Source: Malurus cyaneus samueli (Eukaryota > Chordata > Aves > Passeriformes > Maluridae). From it: DNA of 64,000 nt. Location of the stretch: contig CM019229.1 in NCBI GenBank assembly GCA_009741485.1, positions 234,943 through 298,942 on the forward strand, read 5' to 3'. The notes below the pieces were generated by a model. It saw only the letters and a program-made list of their open reading frames with translations, did no database searches and was not told the origin of the DNA. The position numbers and the translations under genes are program-made. Shown here piece by piece: positions 1-12,300 of this stretch; the first letter of the stretch is position 1, and every line of letters begins with the position of its first letter.

Positions 1-262
1 GCACCTCAAAGGTGGAGCACTCCTACACCGGAGAGTACCCATGAACAGGACATAAACCCAGGCACTTCCAGGCAGCACTTTGGGACATTCCAGCCCAGGC
101 CTGATAAAGAACTCATCCCACCTCTCATATCTCAGAGCTGAGATGTGTGAAGCCCTGTTCCAGCTGGACACTAGCCTGCTTGGCCCAACGTGGACACTGC
201 ACTTTGGAGCCCTAATGCTGTTCCTGACATCCTCCTGCCCTCAAACACCTCCAGATCCTCAC

Positions 263-374
263 CGTAGGCAGCCGGGTTGCCCTTGCTCTTGGGCAGGTTG
301 GCTCTCAGGATGGCATTGTTGAGGGCGTTGAGGTAGGTGGGCATGCTGTGGTAGCCCTTGTTGTTGTAGAAGAC
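263..374 (-). CDS. ABCA2: ABCA2 coding exon 33 (last in window)
   Basis: Encodes residues 1799-1836 ([20 protein letters not shown]...). The donor GTGAGG at 258-262 shows the gene continues beyond the left edge. Bases 1-257 are intron with nothing recognisable. Confidence 0.96.
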
Positions 375-3300
375 CTGGAGGAAGAGAGAGGAATAGTGGG
401 AGATTACAAGAGAGCTGGAGCCAGAGATGATGGGATGGGATGGGATGGGATGGACAGCCAGCCACAGGGAGCTGTGCTCAAGGCTGTGGGGAAATATCCC
501 CCAGCAACGGCTTCACTGCTGACGGTGCTGGGCCATCTGCTGAGCACCCCAACATGGCTGCAGCTTCCTAAAGCGCTTGGAGGAGAGCACTGCAGCAGAG
601 CAGTCCCAGAGGTCCCTCCCTGCCCCCCTTCCTCCCCACGCATCTCCCGCACCGAGGCGCAGTGCTGTCCCACCTGGGCCGTTCTCCGCACAGCAATCTT
701 GCGCACCGTGGCTGGAGCCCTGGCTCCAAAGGAGGCCGGGATGGATTTCTGCACGTTGCCAAACGTGAGTGCCCCATACCTGTGGGACAAGGCACTGTTG
801 AGGAAGCTGCAGCTTCTTTCCCCACCTCCTGGGGTGGAGCCATGCTCAAGCACGCTACTGACTCCAGCCAGCACCCTGGGGACATGCGTCCCCCAGGCCT
901 CCAGACCTCAGCCCTACTCCATGGTGCACGGCACCCCCTTCCCAGCCTCCCCTCTTGCCTGTGCAGCCGGAAACGATCCGAGGTGTAGAGCAGATACTCA
1001 GAGACGTTGCGTCCTGTGATGTCTGTCATGATGTCCCCTGTCACCACCTTCATCTGTGGGGGATGGCCCCCCACGCCACTAGGACAGGAGAAGCCAGTCC
1101 CCTGCATGGAGCATGTGCACTTGATGGGCTCATGGATGATGCGGGGCAGGGCAGGGGCTGAGGTCACGGTCCCTGAGGAGCAGAATGGGTGGCTCACAGC
1201 CAGGCTCCTGCCTGCCCCAGGTGCTGTGGACAGTGTGAGCATTGAGGGGCTGGCCAGGCAGGGTCCTGGTGACCAAGAAATGGATGTGGGAAAAGCTTTG
1301 GGGGAATAGAGGCTCCAGAGATGGGCCGTAAGGTGTGGCTAGAGAAAGAAATGGACCACATCCAACAAAGGTGATGCAAGGCTGGCCCCAGGGCTTTGTG
1401 ACAGTGTCACCATCCAAGGGGCTCTACTGGCCTAGCTGGGGCTGAATGGGGACAGTGTTCCAGGGCCAGAGCCACAAGTTCAACTCTGCTGTGTGGCCAG
1501 GCCAGACTAACAGGTACTCCCAAGGGTCCCTGGAGCCACTTCTGCAAGAAGAGTCATAATCTCCCTGCTGGAGAGACCTCCCAGACACAGGAGAACCCAG
1601 CACAGGTGATACCTTTAACAGCAGAGAAGGTCGTGGAGTTCCAGGCATGGAGCAGGTCCTCATCCACTGAGATGGGGTAGTCAGAGGGAGCTGGAGATGG
1701 AGGTGGAGGCACGAAGTTGGAAAGCGGCAGGCCCTGGGTGAAAGAGTCGATGCACATGGCATCGAAGTACTTGGCTGCCAGCATTTTGGACTCGTTGCTG
1801 TTGAGGTTGAGGGTCTGCATGGGTTGGTCTAGTGTGTTGTTAAAGGGTGTCTTGAGCACGCAGGTGGCCCCCACACCAGAGGGCAGATGGAAAGTGTTCA
1901 CCAGCTGCTGAGGGCCAGCATCAGGAGACAGCCTAATGCTGCAGGGAAAGGAGCCAGTGAGGAGCAAGGAACAGGAGACAGATCTCAGTGCCGTGGCCAC
2001 CTTCTTCTGGAACCTCCCTCAGGCCTTGGCACTTATCATGGGCACACACAGCCTGTGCCTGGTGTGACTGAGCTGCTAGTCACAGTGTCAGGGCTGGCAC
2101 ATGTCCCAGAGACACTCTGGGCAGGACAGAGGCTGATTTCTGCCAGGGCATGTGGCACTAGCCAGGCTCTGCCCCAAGCCTGAACCAGCCCTGGCACTAG
2201 GCCTGCTGTGTGCTGCCCTTCCCACATCCCCCCTTGCAGCCCCAAAGATGGAGACAGGGATGGGCCTTGGCCATGGGGTATTGGTCACCAGTGGTGGCAG
2301 CTCTCACCGGTACTCATGCCGCTCCTCGTTGGCGTAAGGAATGAAGTTGCCCTTGGGCTGAGTGTAGTTGTGGTATTGGGATGGTGAGAGGATGAGGGGT
2401 GGCAGGTCACCTGTGGGGACAAGGACAGACACCTTCTCGTACCCACTGCACACAGGGAGACTGCCTTGGCCTTGTCCTCCTGCAGCCAGTGGCCACACTG
2501 GGGCAGGCACAACATGCCACTCAGCATGCAGGTAGGTAGGTGGCTTGCACGCACCTATTTCGGGCACGGAGAGCGCCACAGTCATGGCCACGCAGACAAA
2601 GAAGGCGGGCAGGAGGATCTGCGAGAAGAGAGCCTTGGTGTTGCGCTTAGCACAGTGGAAGCGTTTGACGATCAGCCCATGGAACTGGCGCAGCTTCAGC
2701 CACGAGCCTTCTAGCTTGAAGCTCCCCTGACCCGCCAGGTCATGATCCTCTGCTTCTGCCTCTGCTTCTTGCTCTGGAAGGGAGAGGGACATCAGCTGCC
2801 TGGCAGTTTCTCCCACACTCACCTGGGCTCCCAGGAAGCAAAGCCACCCAGCCCAGCTCAGCCACCCCAAGAGTCAGAGCAGCACCAAACCCCAATCCTG
2901 CCACTGTGCCACAGCAGCAGTGCAGTGGTAAGCAAGGCAGCTGACTGGCATGTTCCTCTTGGCCCCAAATGGAAGATTTAGATAACAGTTTAAAAAAAAA
3001 CAACCTAAATTGGTGCTTTTTTGTAGAACCTCTCAGTTTTCCCATCAGCTCTACCAGCTGGTGAGGGGTCAGCACATTCAGGAACAGGGGACAAGACCCA
3101 TGTGGGAGTCCCAGCGAGGCAGTGGGAGCTATGCCACAGCACTGTCCCAGCTCTGCCTCCCACAGCTCTGGTGGAGGGAAAAGGTGGCACATCCCTGAAT
3201 CAATCACAAGAGTTGCTGAGATAACCCAGAACAGGTTCTGTGACTATAGCAACAACCTTGGGGCACCTGCCGCCACCCTCCATATCCAGTAATCCCAGCA

Positions 3301-6300
3301 TCCAAGCAGGGAGAACATTGCACCCAGGGGCAGGGCATGAGAGGTGAAGCCATCAACTGGAAGGTGATTCTGTGCCCAAGTGCCAAGAGGAGAAACCCAA
3401 CGGGTGCCAGTGTGGGGAGAGGGCATGTTAGTGGGGCAAGTCTGCAAGGTGGCACTGGAGATCCACAGGAGGCAGAGGCAGAGCCAACACCAGCTGCCCT
3501 CGCTGGCTCCATACCTTGGCATGAGACCCTCATGCACACCCTGCCAGTTTGGGGTGCAAACTTGTGGAAAGAGCCCGTTCCCAGCCCTCCCACCCAGGCT
3601 GTGGCTCTCTGGGTGCTGTGTTGGTAGATGTACCATCAGCCCCCTCCCCACGGGCTCTCATCCCAGCAGTCCCAGACACCCATTTCAGACACAACTACAT
3701 ACCCTGTGGGATCAGGGCCAGCTCTACCTGCCCTGGGCAAACCCTCCATGTCCCGGCTGAGTGCCTCCCCCGGCCCCTGCCACTGGTCGGGCACCAGCAG
3801 CACCAACCTTGCAGACTGACGTTATCAGGGTCCTGCTGGTTATCGAACAGGGGCGTGTAATCCCCAAAGAATTCCGAATAAGCCCCACCTTCATCGCCGC
3901 GCACGGAGCCCACCGAGGACGCTGAGTGCAGGGACGCCTGCGATTGCGCCAGTTTAGAGCAGGTCACCAGGTTGCTGAGCTCCACTTCGGGCTTCTCTGG
4001 CATGGCTGCTTCAGCCAGGGGCTCCCCGTTGGCTTCAAGCTTTGGGCCCAGCTCAGAGGCAGGTGGCTGCAGGGCATCCTTGGACTCCTTCATGTCTGAA
4101 AAGGAAAATGTGGGTTGCCACCAGCCATGCTACTCTTCTCTGCAGCATGGCATCGACTGGAGATGGATCACATCATAGAACCACAGACTGGTTTGGGTTG
4201 GAAGGGACCTCATCTCATTCCACTCCAGCTGCCATGCATGGAGACACCTTTCGCTAGACCAGGTTGCTCCAAGTCCCGTCCAGCCTGGCCTCAGACACTT
4301 CCAGGGATGGAGCAGTCACAGCTCTTCTGCACAACCTGCGCCAGGATCTCACCACCCTCACAGGGGAGAATTTGCTTCTAAAGTCTAATTTAAATTTCTC
4401 TTCTTTTAGTTTAAAACCACTCCCCTCCTTGTCCTAACACTATCTGCCCAGGTAAAGTCCCTCTCTTTCATTTTTTCAAGGCCCCTTTAGGCACTGGAAG
4501 GTGCCATAAGGTCTCCCTGGAACCTTCTCTTCTCCAGGTGATCACCCCTAGCTCTCCCAGCCTGGCTCCATGGCAGAGGGGCTCCAGCCCTCGGAGCTTC
4601 TCCATGCCCTTGATTGGGATGGGCTCTGCAGGGAATCTCTCCTCCACCTGGGACAGGAGACTCCTGCAGCCACCAAGCCCAGCAAGATCACACAGCCACT
4701 CACTAGCCCCAGCAACACTGTGTGCCCCTCTCAGTGCTCATACCCACGTCACTGTTCTCCAGAGACTGGTCCTCCTCAGACACCTTCAGGAAGACCTCCT
4801 CCAATGTGGTGTCCATCAGCCCAAAACTGGTAAGGTCCAACTCTTCCAGGCTCTGTTCCAAGTGCTGTGGGAGCAAAGTGTTATATGAGGAGGGCAGATG
4901 TCCACAGTGCCACAGCCCCCTGCCTTGCCCAGCCTGCCAGCCCCTGCAGGTACCTGGAAGAGCCTCTCAAAGCAGCCCTTCTTGACGGCCTCACTGGGCA
5001 GGATGTAGGAGAGCTCTGTGTTGGTGTCTGAGATGAGGAGGCAGGAGGCCACATACTTCTTGATGAACTGGGAGACGCGAGGCTCAGAGCAGGGGCTGAC
5101 AGCGGAGTGGCCTGGCGGGCTGTGCGGCTGGCCTGGCTCTGGGGCAAAGGTGCAGCACCCGTCGGACACTTCACACCTGGCCTCCCATCAAGACCCACCA
5201 TATTTTCCCTACTCCCCAGCACCATGGAGGTTTCCCCATCACCCTGCCTGGCCTGGCTGGATGTTCTACAATGTGGCCCACACTGGACATTTTGGTGGGC
5301 AACCCATGGGCTAGACAGAACCAGCACCTGGAGGCAAGTACCACTTGTAGGGTCTGGCCAAGGACACAGCCGAGAAAAATTAAGGCTGAACAATAGGACC
5401 TCCTACACCCCTGCCCCATCCACTCTGTCCTTCATATTGCTTAAGCAGACTCAGGATGGGTCACTTGGGTGTTGACCTCTCATTCCTTTGCAGGGCTAAG
5501 AAGGGCTGGTCCCATCTACTCCTCTAAACAAAGGGTCATGCTGTTCCCCAGACCTGTGCCATTCCTGGTGTCCGACTGCTTCTTCACCACTGTCAGCTTG
5601 TAGCCGTCACCATAGGTGCTCTTGAGGAACAGTGGGGAACCACAGCACTTGAGCTTGCCATGGGAGATGATGGCGATACGGTCCCCCAGCAGGTCAGCCT
5701 CATCCATGTGGTGTGTGGAGAGCAAGATGGTCCTCCCTGATGGCAGCACAGAGCCTCAGCAGAGAGGCCAGGGCTGTCACAGAGGAACATGCCAGGCTCT
5801 GTCCAGCTCTGCTCACCTGGCTTGTATTTGAGGATGAGGTCCCAGATGGCCCTTCGAGCATATGGGTCTACGCCAGCAGTAGGCTCATCCAGGATAACAG
5901 CACGTGACCCACCCACGAAGGCAATGGCCACCGACAGCTTTCTCTTCATGCCACCTGAGAGAGTCTGCACCTGGCAGTGCCGTTTGTTGGAGAGCTCCAG
6001 GTCCTCAATCATCCTGGGGACAGGGCAGAAGCACCAGGAATGCTGGGGAGGCTGTACTGGTGCCCAGTGCCTGTGGGGACTTTGTAATGCTTCTTCCCCC
6101 AGCATGGTACCCACGGCCCTCAGCTGCTGGGACTGCCCAGCTGTAGTCAGGCTATGAGCATCTTCTGCTCACTTCCACAGCCTGACACCCCATGGGCAGA
6201 ACACTTGGTGGAGCTGCTCCAGGGGACACCTCTGCCACTAGGTCACCCTCCATGGCACAGACAGCAGGAAAGACACTCATTCATGCAAAGGCATGGATGG

Positions 6301-9300
6301 AGAGAAAGGAGCTGGAGGGTGCCTACTTGTCCATCTCCTTGCGGATCTCCTCCTCTGCCATGCTCTTGAGCTGCGAGTAGAACCAGAGGTGCTCCTCCAC
6401 CGTCAGCCTGTCAAAGAGCACGTTGTGCTGGGGACACATGCCCAGGTTCTTCCGGATCTTGTCCATCTCTGTACGGATATCATGGCCATAGATGGTAGCA
6501 GAGCCCGATGTTGGAGGGAACAAGCCAGTGAGGATGGACCTGAATGGATGGAGAAAGGCAACAATGTGAGGGAGCTCATACACCTCAGTCTGGTCCCAGT
6601 CCCAACCACCGCCTCTGGGAGCATCTGCTGGGCCCCAGGCAGAGCAGTATCAGCACAGGGCCACATGCCTACTGCCTATCCCATGTTTGTGCTAGCCCCA
6701 CACCCACACTGCTGCCCTCTGGGCATGGCACCAGCTGCCACAGGGCCCTGCAGGGGCCTCTTGAAGCCCCTTCCACCCTGCAACTGGCCAGTGGAACATG
6801 GTCTGTGTCCACTCGGACAGGCACTCACATGGTGGTGGTCTTGCCTGCACCATTGTGCCCCAGGAAGGACACCACCTGGTTCTCGTAGAGGTTGAGGCTC
6901 AGCTTGTTTAGCGCCAGCTTCTTGTCTGTCTTGTAGACCTTGGTGAGCTTGTCGATGCAGACAACCAAGGGGAGATGGGTCGGCTCCTCCTCGATGCCCC
7001 TCGTCTCCTCTGCTGTGACAGTGGGATGATGAAGAGCCAGAGGAGGGCAGAGACACCAGGCTTCACATGGGGCTCCCTGGGGACAAACCAACCCGCCTCC
7101 ATCCCATGGTGGCTGTGCTGGCTTATGGCCCTTTCCCCTTTGCTTCTTGCCAGCTTACCCCATCCCACAGCTCCCAGAGGCCACAGTACTTGGCCCAGTA
7201 TCCTGCCCTGACGAGAGCACAGGGGTCTATGGCCAAGGCAAGACCCCATGACAGAGCCAGGGCCACCCTTGTGTCACCCACGGCCACCCACAGCTGCCCT
7301 CACCCAGCCTCCGGCTCTCCATGGCACAGGCCTGATCCTCCTCCATGATGCTGAGGCGGGTGGTGCGCGACCATGGCCAGGTCCACTCCCAGGTCTCCAC
7401 ACGCCCGTTGCCCAGCCAGTAAGACTTCTGGAAAGGGAAGTACCAGGGCCGTGGCAGGCCGAACATGCCTGCAACCACAGCCCCAGGGAGTCAGGGCCAA
7501 CCCCACATCCAGGACCATGCAGAAGTTGCTGAGGGCCAGGTCAGAACCTGGCATGGACATGGGCTTGGAGGCTGCCCCAGGTCACTGCAGGGTGGGGGCT
7601 GTGAGCACTCCAGCCAGTTGGGCACCGGGCAGCTCAAACTCCCTTGGGATTTGGGTTGCAACTGGCTCATGCTTTAACTTTACAACAGGAAAAAGGGAGG
7701 AGCTGAGATGCCTCCACAAGAGGGGATAAGGGGGATCAGTATCCCAGCTGTGGACATCAGACTTTGCTACAGCTGGCCCCTGAACTGAGACACCTGGCTG
7801 ATACCAGTAGATGAGGACAAAGAGGCTCCTGTAAGATCTGGGGTGCCCTATTGTCCCTCTGCCCACACGTACCCGGGTGCACGGCCTCGATGTACCACGT
7901 GAGTACACCATACACCACGGCATCCACAACCAGCATCATCATGGACAGCAGGAGGTTGAAGTCATCTCCTTCCACAGGTGACTGGCTGAAGGTGTGCCAT
8001 TGGATACCCACACCAGCCACTTCATACAATGCAAAGTACTTGGAGCCCAACCCGAAGGCCGTGGTGGACATGAGGGACTGTGAAGAGGTGGAGGAAAGGG
8101 AACAAGAGATCAGCAAGAACCACTGGCCAGCTGCTCCACAGGAAAAGGTTGGGTTGAATTCCTATCCAGTGCTGCCCCACCCAGCCCCATAGAAATGCTC
8201 CTAGCCCCAAGAGACACCAAACCTTCTGAAGATGCCTCCAACATCCCACAGGGAGTTGGTTCATACAAAGGCTTGCCCAGGACTTGGTGACAGCCTGGTG
8301 ACCTTGTACAGGACATGAGGTGCCCAAGGGAAACCCGGGACCAAGTATGTCCCCAGCTGCCACAGCCAACTCACCGCAATGCACTTCTCAAAGGCTGTGA
8401 TCTTGTCATGCGCCACCTCCTCTCGGATGGCAACATACATGTAGGGCACGTAGCTGAGGAAGTAGATGATGCCACCACAAGCAGAGGCTAGCTTGGCCTT
8501 GGAGTAGAGCACCGACACCAGGAAGCTGTAGGGAGGACAGCATCTCCTTGGATCCCACCCCACCAGGACATCCCCTACACCATCTGGTTTGGTGGTGTTG
8601 TGACAATAAATTGGGTACCCAGATCTTCCTGGAAGGACTGTGGGCCTCCACCAGCCCTTGCCCACACAGCTCCCAGTACTCTTGCTCCATGGCACAAGAA
8701 CCTGGCACTGCCCATGCCCCTTTACTGCCCAGCACAGATCAGGCAGCTCACCAGAACATGATGGTGGCCACAGCATAGATAGCGAGGAAGAGCCATATGA
8801 TGAGGACGTCGCTGTGCATCAGGACCTTGCCATACTTGAGAATGGCAGTGAGTGCTGTGACCGAGATAGAGAGCTGGACAAAACCAGTGATGAACCAAGC
8901 CACCCAGTGCACTGCATTGTTCAGGCCCATCATCTTCATCACCTGTGAAGCCAAAACTGATTAACAGGGCTGTCCCCAACCCTATGCACCCCTACTGCCA
9001 TTCTCACTGGGCTGGGTGAGCCAGGGGTAGTACCAAGGGGTCACGGGAGCTGCTAGGAATGGGCAGGACAGCACCCTGTACTGGGGTGCCAAGGAACTCA
9101 GCTCCCTCCAGCACTGGGCAGGGCTCCTCTTGTCCTGGGGACACTCAGGACCAGCTCAGCCCAGGGATTTGGGATCTGCATCTGCCCCAGTTCATGCAAC
9201 CCAAAAATACAAGGAAAGTGACAGGGACACAGCTCAGATATGCCTCCTCCCCCGCAAGAATCTCTTCCACCATCCCCACCTCTTTCAGGCGATGCTCCTT

Positions 9301-12300
9301 CTCTGTCACGATGTGCTGGATCATCATGGCCACTGAATACACCCAGGAGATCACCATGCACAGAGGCATCATGTGCTCAATGACAAAGAGAAAGCTGATG
9401 GGGTAGAGGAAGAGAGGGGAGAACTGGATGGTGGCACTGCCACAGAGACCTAGGGAGACCCTGGGGCATGGGGCCTTGGACGGGCTCTCCCATCACTCAG
9501 GGATAACCAGTCTCTAAGCCAACACCTGCCCTAAAAGACCTTCTCCAGTGAGACCATGGGACAATACAGTATTGTAGCTGGCAGGCCTTGGCAGGCAGGT
9601 AATAGCCACAGGCTCAACTGAGGGCTCTGCCTACCCTGGTGTGGATAGGGCCTTCACCTGCTGCCCAGGAGCACTGGTGGCTCTGGAACTTCTACAGGTG
9701 CTGCCCCGAAACCACTGACAGAACAAAGTGCCATTCCTTTACTTTCCCCTGCCTTCCTGAGCCTGGTAGTCCAAAGAACTGGACTTAACTGGCTGCTCAT
9801 CACTCTCAGTGTCACCAATCCCTTTCAGGGCCCCAAACATGTTCCCTTTTCTCAGCTGAAGTATCCTGGCCTGCAATGCAGACAGGGAAAGGTTCTACAG
9901 GCAGGTATTACTCACTCATCCCGGGTATAACACGGGTAGGGGAACATCTGCACATAGTTGCCAGGCTCCACCACATCATGGCCAACAAATGTGTTGATGA
10001 GGGCACGCTCCATCATGTCTGTGGAAGAGGAGGAGAGGCCAGGATCAGTGCACAGGGGCCAGTGCCTTGGGCAGCTGTGGCAGGGTGCTGACACTTACCC
10101 TGGATCCAGACAAAGCCATAGAGAAAGTAGAAGCGGCCGCCAGTGTTGGGGCCAGGCCGCCAGTATGCCCTCCGGATCTCATTGGTCTTCTCTGTGAAGC
10201 TGGAATTCTGCCGGATCTTGTACATGACATGGGGGGGCAACGAGCCATCCCTGTTGGTCTGGAAGATGACACCTGTGGGCAGCAGAAGAGGCTGGGAGTC
10301 CAGAGGGGAACAGCCACATCAGCTGGCCCACAGCGACAGGCAGGGCTGCGGAAGGCACTGTGAGAGCTGCCACGGATAACAGGTGGCATGGCTGGGGATG
10401 TGAGATGCCCATGGGATGCAAAGGCACACAGACAGTAGGCTGTGGCAGTAGGAGAGCCAGGACAGCAGTATGGTGATGTGCCAAGCAGCACTCGACCTGG
10501 GGCAGAGGATGGGCACCATGAGATCTCAGTGCCCTTATCCCACCCAACATGTGCACCAAGGGACCCTCATCCTGAAGCCAGAGGCTCTGGGGCACAGCTG
10601 GAGAAATGCAAAGTTTCAGGGACCCCTAAGAAGGGCTGGTTCCCACGGACATACTGGCAAACACTGTGACGTTGTCCTGATAAGCCTGGTTCAGTGTGTA
10701 ATTGACAATGCTCTCCTCATCTGGGAAGCCTTTGAAGATGTCCACACTAACCTAGTGGGAGGAGAATCATAGAATCACTAAGATTGGAAAAGCCCTCTAA
10801 GATCACCGAGTCCATTAACCCAAACACTACCAAACCCAGCACTAGACCATGTCCCCAGGTGTCAAACTCACATGCTTTTTGAACACTTTCAGGGTTAGTA
10901 CCACTGCCCTGGGCAGCCTGTTCCAGTGCTGACCACCCTTTCAATGAAAATATTTTCCTTAAAATCCAACGTGAACCACCCTTGGTACAACTTTAGGCTG
11001 TTTCCTGTTGTCCTGTCACTTGTTGCCTGGGAGAAAAGACCAATCCCCACCTGGCTGCAACGTCCTTCTAGGTAATTGTAGAAACTTAGAAAATCCCTCC
11101 TGAGTCTTCTTTCTTCCAAGCTGAGCCCCCCCAGCTCCCTCAGTCCCTCCCCATCAGACTTGTGCTCCAGAACTTTCCCTGGCTCCTTTGCCCTTCTCTG
11201 GACATGCTCCAGCAGGCTAGTGAGATCCCAAGGCCCCAGATGGGTCTCGCACACAGAGCCTGCACACAGTACAGCATGTGCCACCCAAAGCCACCGCCAG
11301 CCCCTGAAGACAAGTGTGTGAGCACCTCCACCCTAGACATCTACCCCAAAGCTCTGGACACTGCAGGAGCCACCACCTCCCCCAGGGCTCCTGTCCCATG
11401 CCCTGAAAAGCATCTCAAGGGATCTGACCCTATTCAGCTCCACACCTGGCTGTGGATGGTTCAATGCTCCCACAGGTGGGCTCCATCTCACCTTGGCCAT
11501 GAAGCGGACCCAGCCACAGGCAGCATTGTCAATGGTATCCAACTGCTGGAGCAGGACGCTGGCATTGGGCAGGGAGAAGTTGCCATTGAGGAAGTTGTGG
11601 AGAACATCACTGTCGGACACATTCAGGATCTCTGGGTGCTTGTGCAGGTCAGCGGTCAACTGAGACAGAGAGGAAGACACAGGAGGGAGAAGCTGGGGTA
11701 TGTTCTGCCACTCAGGTCACTACCCTTCCCATGGACACAGGTAGGAAGGACTCAAAGCTCCTTCTGTGGATGGGGGATGGCATGCACACTATGCAGGGAT
11801 CCAGACTAGTCCCCACAAGAGCAAGGTGAGTACCAGGGAAGAAGTTACAGAGTATCTAGGGGGAGGACAGCCCCTTCTCACTGCTAGGGCAGTAAATCCC
11901 ATGCAAGCTCATCTTCACCCCACTGTCCTACCTGCTGGAGCCAGCGGATGCGCCTCTGTAGCCTGCCCTCCTCCAGGTAGGCTCGAATCTCAGGGGAGAT
12001 GTTCAGCCATGCCTTGGCGTAGTGGGTGACATTGCCCACAAAGGCGAAGGTCTCATTAGCCTGGGGACCAGGTGGAAGGTCACACAGCAGGCAGAGGCAG
12101 AGGCTTCTGCTCTCTGAGATGGCTAGTAGCCATGGAGATATGTGCCCACCTCCCACTGCCTGTGGGAGCTGCCAGTGTCTGGCAGTCAGCCTTTTCCCAG
12201 CCACACAGCCCATCTGCGGAGCAGGACTGGTGGGAGAGGAATGATGGGGGTCCCAGCCTATGCATCCTCACCTTCAGGATGACTTTGTCAACTTCAGTGC

